Assembly: GCF_900107675.1 (NCBI RefSeq)
Contig: NZ_FNRI01000001.1
Span: 558,001 to 622,000, forward strand
Length of the DNA: 64,000 bases
Direction of reading: 5' to 3'
Source of the DNA: Alistipes timonensis JC136
GTDB lineage: Bacteria; Bacteroidota; Bacteroidia; Bacteroidales; Rikenellaceae
Part shown: positions 51,894-62,400 of the stretch, in pieces
Position numbering within the stretch: position 1 is the first letter of the stretch
Layout of the letters: each line of letters opens with the position of its first letter
Made by a program: the position numbers and the translations under genes
The notes under the pieces: generated by a model
Told to the model about the DNA's origin: nothing
The model's database searches: none
The model's input: only the letters and a program-made list of their open reading frames with translations

Positions 51894-53648
51894 ATGAAAA
51901 CACTGCACAAAATATTGGCAACCCTGCTGCTGGGCGCCGCCTGCTCGGGCTGCGACCTGACCCTCATACCCGAAGATACGGTCACTCCGCAAACCTACTT
52001 CCAGTCGGAAGTGGACCTCCGCCTGTGGACCAATCAGTTCTACACGCTGCTCGACTCCCCCGACAGCGCCTCGGGGCTCAACGCCGACGACATGGTGGAC
52101 AAGAGCATGGGCGACGTGATCTCGGGAACCCGCATGGCCTCCGACGAGAGCGGCTGGACCTGGACCTCCCTGCGCAAAATCAACTACTACCTGCAAAATT
52201 CCCACAACTGCACCGACGAGGCAGCCCGCACCAAATACGACGGCGTGGCCTACTTCTTCCGCGCCTATTTCTACTACGTGAAGGTGCGCCGCTACGGCGA
52301 CGTGCCCTGGTACGACACGGTGATCGGCTCCGCAGAGGAGGACCTGCTGAAAAAGCCCCGCGAGGACCGCGGCGTCATCATGGACCACGTGATGTCCGAT
52401 CTCGACGACGCGATCGACATGCTCCCGCGCGACAAGGACGTAGCCCGCGTGACCCGCTGGGCGGCGCTGGCCTTCAAATCGCGCGCCGCACTCTACGAAG
52501 GCACGTGGCGTAAGTACCGCGGCCTGCCCGACGCCGACAAATACCTCCAGCAGGCGGCCGACGCCGCAGCGACATTCATCGCCGAGAGCGGGTACTCGCT
52601 CTACAAGGAGGGAGCGGAGCCTTACCGCGACCTCTTTTGCAGCGACGACGCCAAACAGAACGAGGTCATCCTCGCCCGTCTCTACAATTTCGAAGGGCTG
52701 AACCTTTCCCACAGCGTACAGTTCAACATCCGCAATGCGGCGGCTGGTTTCACCCGCCGTTTCATGAACCACTACCTGATGGCCGACGGCTCGCGTTTCA
52801 CCGAAAAGACAGGACACGAAACGATGTTCTACACCGAGGAGACCGCAGGCCGCGATCCGCGCATGGCGCAGACCGTACTCTGCCCGGGATACGTCGCCAA
52901 GGGCGAAAGTTCGGCCACGCCGAACGACATGACCTCGATGACGGGTTACGAGCCGATCAAATTCGTCTCGACGGCCGCCCACAGCGGCGCCTCGAAAGGC
53001 ACGGCGGACTGGCCGCTGCTGCGCACGGCGGAGGTCTATCTCAACTATGCCGAAGCCAAGGCCGAGCTGGGTACGCTGACGCAGGACGACCTGACCGTTT
53101 CGATCGACAAGATCCGTGAACGCGCCGGCATGGGCGGACTCGACATGGAGGCCGCCAACGCCGATCCCGATCCGTTCCTCCTGGCCTGCTACCCCAATGT
53201 CACGAAGAGCGCCAACACGGGCGTGATCCTCGAAATCCGCCGCGAGCGCACCGTGGAGATGGTCATGGAAGGCCTGCGCATGTGGGACATGTTCCGCTGG
53301 AAGGAGGGTGCGCAGATGGTCAACGAGACGGCACCCTACTACGGCATCTATTTCCCCGGTCCGGGTCTTTACGACATGGACGGCGACGGCAAAAACGATC
53401 TGGAACTCTACGCCGCGCAGCAGACCAGCACCCCGGCCGACGGGCTGACGGTGCTGAAAATCGGTTCGGACATCGTCCTCTCCGAAGCCGCCGACAACCG
53501 CGGCTACGTCGTGGCATGGAGCGCCCTGAAATACACCTGGAACGAAGAACGCGACTACCTGTGGCCCATTCCGGCCGACCAGCGCGTACTGACGGGCGGC
53601 CTGCTGACCCAGAATCCCGGATGGACCGACAGCACCAATTTCGACTGA
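51894..53648 (+). CDS. susD: SusD/RagB-family surface glycan-binding lipoprotein
   Basis: A 584-residue lipoprotein. The signal ends CSGC (Cys20) and is followed by DLTLIPEDTVT, then the RagB/SusD helical fold with TPR-like helices (LRKINYYLQN, FFRAYFYYVKVRRYGDVPWY, RWAALAFKSRAALYEGTW) and C-terminal LRTAEVYLNYAEAKAEL, RRERTVEMVMEGLRMWDMFRW. It would close over SusC and capture the polymer at the cell surface. The gap from susC is 19 bases and the gap to the next gene 32 bases, so it is in one operon. Length is normal for the family. Confidence 0.96.
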   Translation: MKTLHKILATLLLGAACSGCDLTLIPEDTVTPQTYFQSEVDLRLWTNQFYTLLDSPDSASGLNADDMVDKSMGDVISGTRMASDESGWTWTSLRKINYYLQNSHNCTDEAARTKYDGVAYFFRAYFYYVKVRRYGDVPWYDTVIGSAEEDLLKKPREDRGVIMDHVMSDLDDAIDMLPRDKDVARVTRWAALAFKSRAALYEGTWRKYRGLPDADKYLQQAADAAATFIAESGYSLYKEGAEPYRDLFCSDDAKQNEVILARLYNFEGLNLSHSVQFNIRNAAAGFTRRFMNHYLMADGSRFTEKTGHETMFYTEETAGRDPRMAQTVLCPGYVAKGESSATPNDMTSMTGYEPIKFVSTAAHSGASKGTADWPLLRTAEVYLNYAEAKAELGTLTQDDLTVSIDKIRERAGMGGLDMEAANADPDPFLLACYPNVTKSANTGVILEIRRERTVEMVMEGLRMWDMFRWKEGAQMVNETAPYYGIYFPGPGLYDMDGDGKNDLELYAAQQTSTPADGLTVLKIGSDIVLSEAADNRGYVVAWSALKYTWNEERDYLWPIPADQRVLTGGLLTQNPGWTDSTNFD

Positions 53649-53680
53649 TGCTTACTGCAACCCGATAAAAACAAACGGCA

Positions 53681-56600
53681 ATGAAACGAACCATGATAAC
53701 AACGCTTTTGGCATCGGTCCTCCTCTTCGCGGGCGGGTGCAGCGACAACTTCGACGACTCCGCGCTGTGGAAAGGCGTCGACGAGATATACAACCAACTC
53801 ACCGAACTCGAAAAACAGGCCGACGAACTCAACGGCCAGGTGCGGCTGCTCGCGTCCGTCGTCAACGGCGGGGTCATAACCTCGATCACGCAGGACGCCG
53901 AGGGTAACGATGTCGTCCGCTTCAAAGGCGCCGACAACGTCGAACACAGCGTCACCGTCGCCACGAAGGACGACGTGACCACGGCGCCGATCCTCGGCAC
54001 GAAGGAGGATGGCGGCGTGCTCTACTGGACGACCACCGCCGGAGGCAAAACCGACTTTCTGAAAGACACCGACGGGGCCAAAATACCCGTCGCCGGACGT
54101 ACGCCCGAAGTGGCCGTCGACAAGGAGGGCTACTGGACCGTCAACGGCCGGCGGCTGACCGACGCGGCGGGCAGCCCGCTGAAAGCCGAAGGCAAGGAGC
54201 GATCGCTCATCACGGGCATCTCGCGCGATGCCAACGGCAACGCCGTCTTCACGCTGGGCGACGGCTCGACGGTGTCGGCTCCGGTCTTCGACGCCTTCAA
54301 CATCGTCCTCAAAGTCGGCGACACCGTACTCGGGGACGAATACGTCGTCGAGGACGCCTCGCAGCCGCTCACGATCGGCTACGAAATCACGGGCGAGAAG
54401 GCCGGCGAAACGATCCTCAGAATCATGCGCGCCGAAAAGCTCACGGCCACGGCCGACACCGCCGCCGGAACCATCGCCGTCGCCTTCGGCAATGCGTTCG
54501 AGGAGGGCAGCTTCGCCGTGATGCTCTGCGACACGGAGGAGAACGTTCTGATCCGCGTCGTGCGCCTCGCGGCCAAAAGCGCGAAGCCCGAATACTACGG
54601 CATCAAAACCGCCGAGGATCTGCGCAAATTCGCCGAGGCCGTCAATTCCGGACGCAGTTACGACCGCTACCGCGACGAGAGCGGCGACGTGGTGCTGCTG
54701 GGCGACATCGACATGACGGGCACGACGGAATGGACGCCGATCGGCACGGCTGAAAATCCCTTCACGGGCAAATTCGACGGCAAAGGTTATGCCCTCAAAA
54801 ACATCGACTGGACGGCCGACGCCGCGAAATCGACGGCACACGGCCTGTTCGGCGTGCTGAACCGGGCCACCGTCCGGAACCTCACGGTCGGCGCTGCGGG
54901 CGACAAGCTCACCGTCCGGGGAACTGCCGGAGCCGGTACGGCCGTAGCGGGTGTGGCGGCGTTCGCCACGGAATCGGTGATCGAAAGCGTGACCAACAAC
55001 GTCTCGATCTCGTTCGAGGCCGAAGACCCCGCCGGAACGCTGGTCATGCTCGCGGGAATCGCCGGGCAGATGACCGGAACGACCATCGGCGGCACCTCCG
55101 CCGCGGTGAAGTGCGCCAACAACGGCGACATCACCACGGGTCCCATCGCCAACACCGCCAACGGCGGTACGGGCATGCAGGTCGGAGGCATCTGCGCCTA
55201 CATCAAATCGGCGGAGAACAACCTCATCGGCTACTGCACCAACAACGGACGGGTGAACGCACCTTCGGGACGCGGCGGCGGACTGGCCGGAACCTTCGAG
55301 AAGGGAACCATCGCCAACTCGCTGAACAACGGGCTCGTCGAGGACGATGCCGCCGGGCAGTACGCCGGGCAGAAGGACAAATACGGCATCAAACGCATGG
55401 GCGGTCTGGTCGGCGGTTCGACCACGACGGGCTGCGTCATCGAGAACTGCAACAACCTCGGCAACGTCATCACCCATCTGGGATGCCGCACGGGCGGTTT
55501 CTCGGGCCACAACCTCGGCACGATCCGCAACTGCAAGAACACCGGAGCCATTATCGGCAACGTGACCGTCGACGGCACCAACCTGCACGGTCCCGGCTGG
55601 GCCTGCGGCTACAACCAGAGCGCATCGCTCATCAAAGGCTGCATCGGAAACGGCTTCGTCGGCGACTACGACACCTACAAGGACGCTCCGACGACGGCCC
55701 CCGCGGCCATGCACACCACGGCCGTCTGCCACAAGCAGTCGAACTACGACACCGAGGAGAACACCGTGGACTGGTCGCTGCCGGCCTACTACGACTGGGA
55801 ACTCAAACAGAGCGTCCAGCTTCACCCGGGCGTAAAATACACCTACTACGAATTCACCAACCTGCCGCGCAAGATGCACGTGCTGGAACTCGACCTGACG
55901 AACGACGCCGTGGAGATCTCGACCTCGATGGCCGACGACATCGTGCCCAACCCCAACGGTAACAACAACAGCAACAACGGCAAGAACATCCGCGAAACCC
56001 TCTCGGAGAACTGCGCCCGCAAGCGTGCCGAAGGACAGGAGATCCTCGCCGGCTTCAACACCGGGTTCTTCAACTCGCACGACGGATTCCCCCGCGGCCT
56101 GCACATCGAGGAGGGACGCCCCGACTTCGTCAACAACAAGACCGTGCGCACGTCGCTGACCAACCATGCCAACGCCTTCACCGTCTTCAAAGACCGCACG
56201 GCAAGCTGCGGCAAGAAGGTCTTCACGGGCAAGATCGAGGTCGGCGGCGCCGAGTACGAATACTACTCGATCAACGACACGATCCTGCGCCAGGGCAGCG
56301 TCTCGCAGGAGGCCAACCTCTACACCGCACGTTACAAGAAGACACCCCACCCCGGAACCCCGTCGCTGACCAACCCGCTGCTCAAAAAAGCGCTCTACGT
56401 CGTTGCGAAGAACACCTCGGGGAACCCCATGACGGTCAACGACGGCTGGTTCGAAGCCACCGTGACACGCATCGACGACGGCCGCACGACGCCGCTCGCC
56501 GAAGCTCCCTACCTCACGACTCTCGACGAATGGGCCGTGCAGCTCACCGGAGCCACCGCCGAAGCGTTCGCCGCGAAACTCTCCGTGGGTTCGACGCTCC

Positions 56601-56995
56601 GCATCCGCGCCGACGTGGCGGTGGACGGCGTTACGAAACCCATCGTCACGCAGAACTCGACGATGTACCACCTGCTGGCCGACGGCGTGGACAAGAACCT
56701 CTCCTCGTCGGTCTACGACCCGATGACCTATGTGGGTGTGGACCAGGCCGGAACGAAAGTCCACTTCTTCGTCATCGACGGCCGTCAGGACTGGGTTTCG
56801 ATGGGCGTGAAGTTCTACGAAATGGTCCGCATCGCCCAGAAATTCGGCTGCTGGAACGTAACCCGTTTCGACGGCGGCGGCTCGACGACCCTGTGGCTCT
56901 ACACCGACGGTGCGGGCAAGGTGGTCAACAAGCCCTCCGACTCGAAAGGCGAACGCAGCTGCATGAACTATATGCATGTGCGGATCAAACAGTAA
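53681..56995 (+). CDS. DUF4988-GLUG lipoprotein with phosphodiester glycosidase (NAGPA) domain
   Basis: A 1104-residue lipoprotein. The signal ends GGC (Cys20), followed by SDNFDDS, acid-rich as in surface-export signals of Bacteroidota. Residues about 21-190 form a DUF4988 coiled coil plus beta modules (VDEIYNQLTELEKQADELNG; GYWTVNGRRLT). Residues about 300-660 contain GLUG-type repeats (YCTNNGRVNAPSGRGGGLAG; KRMGGLVGGS; GCRTGGFSGHNLG). Residues about 720-1104 are a NAGPA/DUF2233 phosphodiester glycosidase domain: ILAGFNTGFFNSHDGFPRG (near 792), HFFVIDGRQD (near 1028) and NVTRFDGGGSTTLWLYT (near 1061). That family cleaves sugar-1-phosphodiesters, as human NAGPA removes GlcNAc from GlcNAc-1-P-6-Man. 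It follows SusD by 32 bases. The catalytic assignment comes from the domain; the substrate is unknown. Confidence 0.85.
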   Translation: MKRTMITTLLASVLLFAGGCSDNFDDSALWKGVDEIYNQLTELEKQADELNGQVRLLASVVNGGVITSITQDAEGNDVVRFKGADNVEHSVTVATKDDVTTAPILGTKEDGGVLYWTTTAGGKTDFLKDTDGAKIPVAGRTPEVAVDKEGYWTVNGRRLTDAAGSPLKAEGKERSLITGISRDANGNAVFTLGDGSTVSAPVFDAFNIVLKVGDTVLGDEYVVEDASQPLTIGYEITGEKAGETILRIMRAEKLTATADTAAGTIAVAFGNAFEEGSFAVMLCDTEENVLIRVVRLAAKSAKPEYYGIKTAEDLRKFAEAVNSGRSYDRYRDESGDVVLLGDIDMTGTTEWTPIGTAENPFTGKFDGKGYALKNIDWTADAAKSTAHGLFGVLNRATVRNLTVGAAGDKLTVRGTAGAGTAVAGVAAFATESVIESVTNNVSISFEAEDPAGTLVMLAGIAGQMTGTTIGGTSAAVKCANNGDITTGPIANTANGGTGMQVGGICAYIKSAENNLIGYCTNNGRVNAPSGRGGGLAGTFEKGTIANSLNNGLVEDDAAGQYAGQKDKYGIKRMGGLVGGSTTTGCVIENCNNLGNVITHLGCRTGGFSGHNLGTIRNCKNTGAIIGNVTVDGTNLHGPGWACGYNQSASLIKGCIGNGFVGDYDTYKDAPTTAPAAMHTTAVCHKQSNYDTEENTVDWSLPAYYDWELKQSVQLHPGVKYTYYEFTNLPRKMHVLELDLTNDAVEISTSMADDIVPNPNGNNNSNNGKNIRETLSENCARKRAEGQEILAGFNTGFFNSHDGFPRGLHIEEGRPDFVNNKTVRTSLTNHANAFTVFKDRTASCGKKVFTGKIEVGGAEYEYYSINDTILRQGSVSQEANLYTARYKKTPHPGTPSLTNPLLKKALYVVAKNTSGNPMTVNDGWFEATVTRIDDGRTTPLAEAPYLTTLDEWAVQLTGATAEAFAAKLSVGSTLRIRADVAVDGVTKPIVTQNSTMYHLLADGVDKNLSSSVYDPMTYVGVDQAGTKVHFFVIDGRQDWVSMGVKFYEMVRIAQKFGCWNVTRFDGGGSTTLWLYTDGAGKVVNKPSDSKGERSCMNYMHVRIKQ

Positions 56996-57014
56996 CCCTT
57001 AAACCGAGAGAACA

Positions 57015-59471
57015 ATGAGAAAGTTATTGAACATCATACTGCTTACCGCCGGTTTCGTCCTCCTCTGGGGATGCGACGAGTACGACGACGGGGAGCTGCG
57101 GAAAAACATCGACGCCATCGAGCAGGAGCTTACGGCGGCCGAAAAGCGCGTCGCGGAACTCAACGACGAGATGAACTCGCTCACGGCGCTCGTCAACAGC
57201 AGCTTCATCTCCTACCTCAAACAGGACGACAAAGGCAATTACGTCGTCTGCTACCGCAATCACGGCGGCGAGACGAAGACCGTCACCCTCGCCACGCAGA
57301 ACGACGTGGTGACCGCCCCGATCGTCGGGGCCGGGGAGTTCTCCGACGGAAAACTCTACTGGCGCACGACCGCGGACAACGGCGAGACCTATGAATGGCT
57401 ACTGGACACCGCGGGCGAGATGATGCCCGTGGGCGGCGTGCCCCCCACAATGGGCATCGACGCCGAGGGTTTCTGGACGGTCAACGGCGAACGGTTCACA
57501 GGCAAGGACGGCAAACCCGTGCTGGCCGACGACGTGAGCAACACGCTGTTCCAAAAGGTCGAGACCGACGAGGAGAGCGGCAGGGTCCGCTTCACGCTCG
57601 CCGACGGCAGTTCGTTCGAAATTCCGGTTTTCGAGGCCCTGAGCATTACGTTCGACGCCGCCCCCGTGACGGCCATCCCCGACCGTTCGGCTCCGGCTTA
57701 CATCAAATACACCGTGTCGGGCACCGAAGCCGAAGAGGCGTATGTGGACTACTTCACGGCCTGGAACGTGACGGTCGAAATCGACAAGTACACCCGCACG
57801 ATCTCGGTGAAACTGGACGAGGGAGCCGAAGAGGGCAACACGGTTATCCTGGTTTCGGCAGGGGGCAACACCGTGCTCAAACCCCTCTTCTTCACCTACG
57901 GAACGGCCCAGATCGCACCCCCGACGTGGGACCCGCAGTTCGGAACCGGAACCGAGGTGGCGCTCGAAGGCGAATTCACGGAGTTCGACATCAAAGTGTC
58001 GGCCGACATCGCATACGACGTAACGATCGCCGAGGAGTGCCGGTCGTGGCTCAAACCCGCCCCTGCGACGCGCGCACCGATGGTCACCACGACCCACTCG
58101 TTCGTGGCCGACTACTATGAGAACGACAGCGGCGCCGATCGCAAGGGTTCGATCACCTTCTCGAACCGTCCCTACGGCGTAACCGTAACGCTCGGCGTGC
58201 GCCAGTCGCCCGTCATTCCCGACACTCCGACCGACCCGGGCATCGCAACGGGCGCCGACCTGGTGGCATTCGCCAAAGCGGTCAACGCGGGCGGCAGCAC
58301 GAGCCGCTGGGAGAACGCCTCGGGCGAAGTGGTGCTGCTCAACGACATCGACCTGTCGGGACTTCCCGAATGGACTCCGATCGGAGCGGGCAAAGCCACG
58401 GGAACGCCCTCGTACAATACGCTGGTCAACCCGTTCACGGGCGTATTCAACGGCCAGGGCTTCACGATCAGCGGCATTCAGTGGACCTTCGACGCCGAAA
58501 GCGAGGCGACCCACCTCCACGGTCTGTTCGGTGCGCTGAAGGGCGCCACGGTCAAGAACCTCAAGCTGGGCGCCGCGGGCGACCAAATCACCGTCACGGG
58601 CGCCAGTCCGAACGTCGTGGCCGTCGGCGCGCTGACAGGATATGCCGAAGGTTCGACGATCACCAACGTCACCAACTACGTCTCGGTGATCCTCACGGGC
58701 GACAACCCCGACGCGACGCTGATGATGCTCGCCGGCATTGCCGGATGCGCCAAATCCACGGTCATCGGCGGCGAAACGAAGGCCGACGCCGTCATCAACA
58801 ACGGCGACGTGAAGACCGGCCGCATCACCAACACGGCCAACGGCGGTACGGGCATGAACGTCGGCGGAATCTGCGCCTTCACGCTCGGCGGAGGCATCAA
58901 GATCAACTACTGCACCAACAACGGCGAAGTGAGCGCCCCGACGGGACGCGGCGGCGGACTGGTCGGCACGCTGGGCGGCCCGACGAGCGAAGAGAGCGGC
59001 ACGGCGGTCAGCAACTCGGTCAACAACGGCACGGTGCAGGACGACGCCGTGGGCCAGTACGGCGGCAGCAAGGACTACTACAACTACAAGCGCATGGGCG
59101 GTCTGGTGGGCGGAACGGTGACGAACAACAACCTCCGCATCGAGTACTGCACCAACAACGGCAACGTTTTCTCGCAACTGGGATGCCGCACGGGCGGTTT
59201 CGTGGGCCACAACCAGGCCACGATCGTCGGCTGCGTGAACAAGGGCACGATCCTGGCCAACATCACCTACGACGCCGGAGCGCCGCAGCACGGTCCCGGA
59301 TGGGCCTGCGGTTACAGCGCCAAAGGGCTCGTGACGCAGTGCGCCAAGGGCGGCCGTGTCGGCGAATGGGATGCACACAAGGAAAATCCGAGCGGCGCTC
59401 CCGAAGCCACGAACGACAACGCCCTGTGTTACCGCAACAGCGAATACTTCGATCCGTCGCAGAACTACTAA
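57015..59471 (+). CDS. DUF4988-BACON-GLUG lipoprotein without enzyme domain
   Basis: An 818-residue lipoprotein. The signal ends LLWGC (Cys20), followed by DEYDD, an acid-rich surface-export pattern. It shares the N-terminal DUF4988 coiled coil and beta modules (about 25-190) with its two neighbours. Residues about 312-399 look like a BACON domain (GEFTEFDIKVSADIAYDVTI; GSITFSNRPYGVTVTLGVRQ). Residues about 412-795 are GLUG repeats closely related to those of the preceding gene (GRGGGLVG; YKRMGGLVGG; GCRTGGFVGHNQA; GPGWACGYS). No catalytic domain is visible, so it is probably a surface glycan-binding or scaffold protein. It is co-directional with the neighbours, with gaps of 19 and 18 bases. 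Confidence 0.82.
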   Translation: MRKLLNIILLTAGFVLLWGCDEYDDGELRKNIDAIEQELTAAEKRVAELNDEMNSLTALVNSSFISYLKQDDKGNYVVCYRNHGGETKTVTLATQNDVVTAPIVGAGEFSDGKLYWRTTADNGETYEWLLDTAGEMMPVGGVPPTMGIDAEGFWTVNGERFTGKDGKPVLADDVSNTLFQKVETDEESGRVRFTLADGSSFEIPVFEALSITFDAAPVTAIPDRSAPAYIKYTVSGTEAEEAYVDYFTAWNVTVEIDKYTRTISVKLDEGAEEGNTVILVSAGGNTVLKPLFFTYGTAQIAPPTWDPQFGTGTEVALEGEFTEFDIKVSADIAYDVTIAEECRSWLKPAPATRAPMVTTTHSFVADYYENDSGADRKGSITFSNRPYGVTVTLGVRQSPVIPDTPTDPGIATGADLVAFAKAVNAGGSTSRWENASGEVVLLNDIDLSGLPEWTPIGAGKATGTPSYNTLVNPFTGVFNGQGFTISGIQWTFDAESEATHLHGLFGALKGATVKNLKLGAAGDQITVTGASPNVVAVGALTGYAEGSTITNVTNYVSVILTGDNPDATLMMLAGIAGCAKSTVIGGETKADAVINNGDVKTGRITNTANGGTGMNVGGICAFTLGGGIKINYCTNNGEVSAPTGRGGGLVGTLGGPTSEESGTAVSNSVNNGTVQDDAVGQYGGSKDYYNYKRMGGLVGGTVTNNNLRIEYCTNNGNVFSQLGCRTGGFVGHNQATIVGCVNKGTILANITYDAGAPQHGPGWACGYSAKGLVTQCAKGGRVGEWDAHKENPSGAPEATNDNALCYRNSEYFDPSQNY

Positions 59472-59489
59472 CGCTTAATCCAGACATTC

Positions 59490-62400
59490 ATGAAACGATT
59501 CCTATATTTCTTGCTTCTGACGGCGGCAACCCTCGCCGCCGGATGCGGCGACTACGACGATTCGGAACTCGGCGGCCGCCTCGACGGCATCAGGGAGCGC
59601 ATCGCAAAGCTCCAGAGCCGCATCACGTCGCTCAACGACCAGCTCGCCGACCTGAGCGAGCTGACCTCTGGCAACGTCATCACCGCAATGACGCAGGACT
59701 CCGAAGGCAACTACGTCATTACCTACAAGGACAACAAGAACGAGGAGAAGAGCGTCGTGCTGGCCACCGTCGACCAGATGCTCAACGTTCCGCTGCTGGG
59801 CGTGGAGCCCGATCCGGACAGCGGCCTCTACTACTGGACGGTGACGGCCGACGGCCAGACCGCCCCGCTGCTGGACAAATCCGGCGAACGGGTTCCCGTG
59901 AGCGGCCACACCCCCGTGGTGTCGGTCGACGAACAGGGCTGCTGGACCGTCAACGGCGAGCGGCTGAACGACGCCGCAGGGCGTCCGATCGAGGCCAACG
60001 ACGGCGAAAGCTGTCTGTTCCAGGGCATCGCCCGCGACGCCAACGGCAACCTGTCGCTGACGCTCGGCAACGGGGAGGTCGTCACGCTGCCCATTCAGCA
60101 GGTGCTCAACCTCACGCTCTCGACGGCGATCAATACCACGGTGGTCGATGCGTCCGCCCCGATGACGGTCAAATACACGCTGCACGGCGAACATGCCGCC
60201 GACGCGCTGGTCGGCATCGCCGCAGCCGAGGGCATCGAAGCCGCGCTCGACAAGGAACAGCAGCAGATCGTCGTCACGTTCCCGGCCGGATTCAGCGCGG
60301 GACACCTGATCGCAGTGGCCTACGACATGCTGGAACACACGGTGCTGCGCCCGGTCTTCTTCGCAAAGGCTACGAGCGACCGCATCGAGATCCGGACGGC
60401 CGCCGAACTGGTGCAGTTCGCCGCCGACGTCAACGCCGGCACGGGCGCACAACAGATGAACGCCGTACTGATGAACGACATCGACCTGAAGGACGTCGCC
60501 CGGTGGACGCCTATCGGTGACGCGACCTTCACGCTGGCCAGCAACGTACTCACGATCAGCGAAGAATGCTATCCCTTCACAGGCCGATTCGACGGGCAGG
60601 GCCACACGATCAGCAATTTCAGGATGGTGTGCGACAACGCAACCCCCAACCGCGCCTGGGGACTCTTCGGCGCGCTGGGCGCCGGAGCCGTCGTCGAAAA
60701 CCTCGTCTTCGACGCCTCCTGCTCGCTGGAAGTCACGGCCTCGAAAGCCACCGACTGCGGCATTCTGGCCGGACTGGTCTACGACGCCACCGTACGCAAC
60801 GTCACCAACGAAGCCCCGATGTCGTTCAACGGCTCGGCAGGCAACGTCCGGATGACGATGGGCATGATCGGACTCGCGTTCGCCAACGAAGGGGCCGAGA
60901 TCGACCGCCTGACCAACGAGGCCGACCTCACAGCCGAAAGCGGCGGCAACACCAACAACAACGCAAACGGCGTGCAGATCGGCGGCATCTGCGGATTCAG
61001 CAGCAACCTCGCCGGCTCTACCAATGCCGTCGCATTCACCGGTTGCGTCAACCGCGGCAACCTCACCACCAAGGCCGCCCGAGCTTCGGGCATCGTCGCG
61101 GCAGCCAACCGCTACACCCATCTGACCGACTGCACCAACTACGGCAACAATTTCAACGAGTTCGCCACCGCAGGCGGCGCCCGCATCGGTGCCATCACCT
61201 GCATCACAGGACAGGGATGCAGACTCACCGGAGTCGTAAATCACGGCGATGTGATCTGCAAGAACGAAGGGGGCTGCGGCAGCATCGTCTGCCTGGTGAA
61301 TCATGCCGACAATGAGTTCGTAGAGTGCGAGAACTACGGCCGCGTCATTTCCGACCGCGAGAACAACAAATACAAGGGCAGTTTCTTCGGGCAGTGCAAC
61401 ATGGCCGCCAAGTTCCGCGACTGCATCGCTCAGGGCGACGTGGGAACCTACAATAACGGCAATTACGTTATGGTCGGAATCAATGCCGACAACTACATGG
61501 ACTACCTCGGGGCCCATAACACCGCGGCAGTCAACGTCACGCGGGAGAACATCCTCTACTACCCCGCCGGGTCGACCACTCCCGCCGAAGCGACTTTCAG
61601 CGTCGCTCCCGGATCGGTCGAACTGAACGCCCTGGGAACCAACGCCGCCGTCGTAAGCCTCTCGGCCGCCGACTACGACTGGACCGTAAGCACGGGCGGC
61701 AGCGAATGGGTGAAGATCACCGACCTGAACGACATGCCGCTCACAGCGGGCACGAAAAGCCCTTACGTCCAGCAAATCCGCATCACGGCCGACATGAACC
61801 CCCAAACCGAGCCGCGTCCCGCGACGGTCACCTTCACCTCCACGGACCAGACGCAGACGGCGACCGTTTCGGTCATGCAGGAAGCGGCGGGCCCGGCGTT
61901 CCCCAGCCAGTGGATCTTCTCGGCCTCGACCGTCGGACAGTACAACTCCTCGTGGAGCGCTTCGAACATGCTTCCGTCGACCTCGGGCAGCTCGGGTTAC
62001 ATCTCCGTCGTGCGCGGCGACGCCAATGCCGGACGGGAGTTCACCCGCACGGTCAGCTCCTACAAACCCTCCGTTTCGACGATGGTCGAGGGAGACTACT
62101 GGCTCTATACGCTGCCCGTAAAGCGGCTCGAAGCCGGCACGGCCGTGGAGTTCGACGCCACGATGGCCGGCGAAGCCAATTCGCCCAAATACTTCATCGT
62201 GGAGTATCTCGACGGAGGTGTCTGGAAGAGCGTCGAAGAGGACCTGCTCACCGCACCCGAGGACCCCTCGATCCGTTATTCCTACAAGTGCTCGGGCGTG
62301 GCCACAGGAACCAACTATCAGCACGCCAGCGTCATGCAGACCATCCGCTTCACCGACCCCGTCGAGGGTGCGGTGCAGATCCGCTGCCGCGCCGTAGGAC

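Noticed and set aside
53555..62324. Long reverse-strand open frames opposite the DUF4988 genes (53555-56977, 57399-59378, 59502-62324)
   Set aside because: They are mirror frames of GC-rich coding sequence with a G/C third position, rich in Arg, Val and Ala without any domain; the plus-strand proteins are recognisable.
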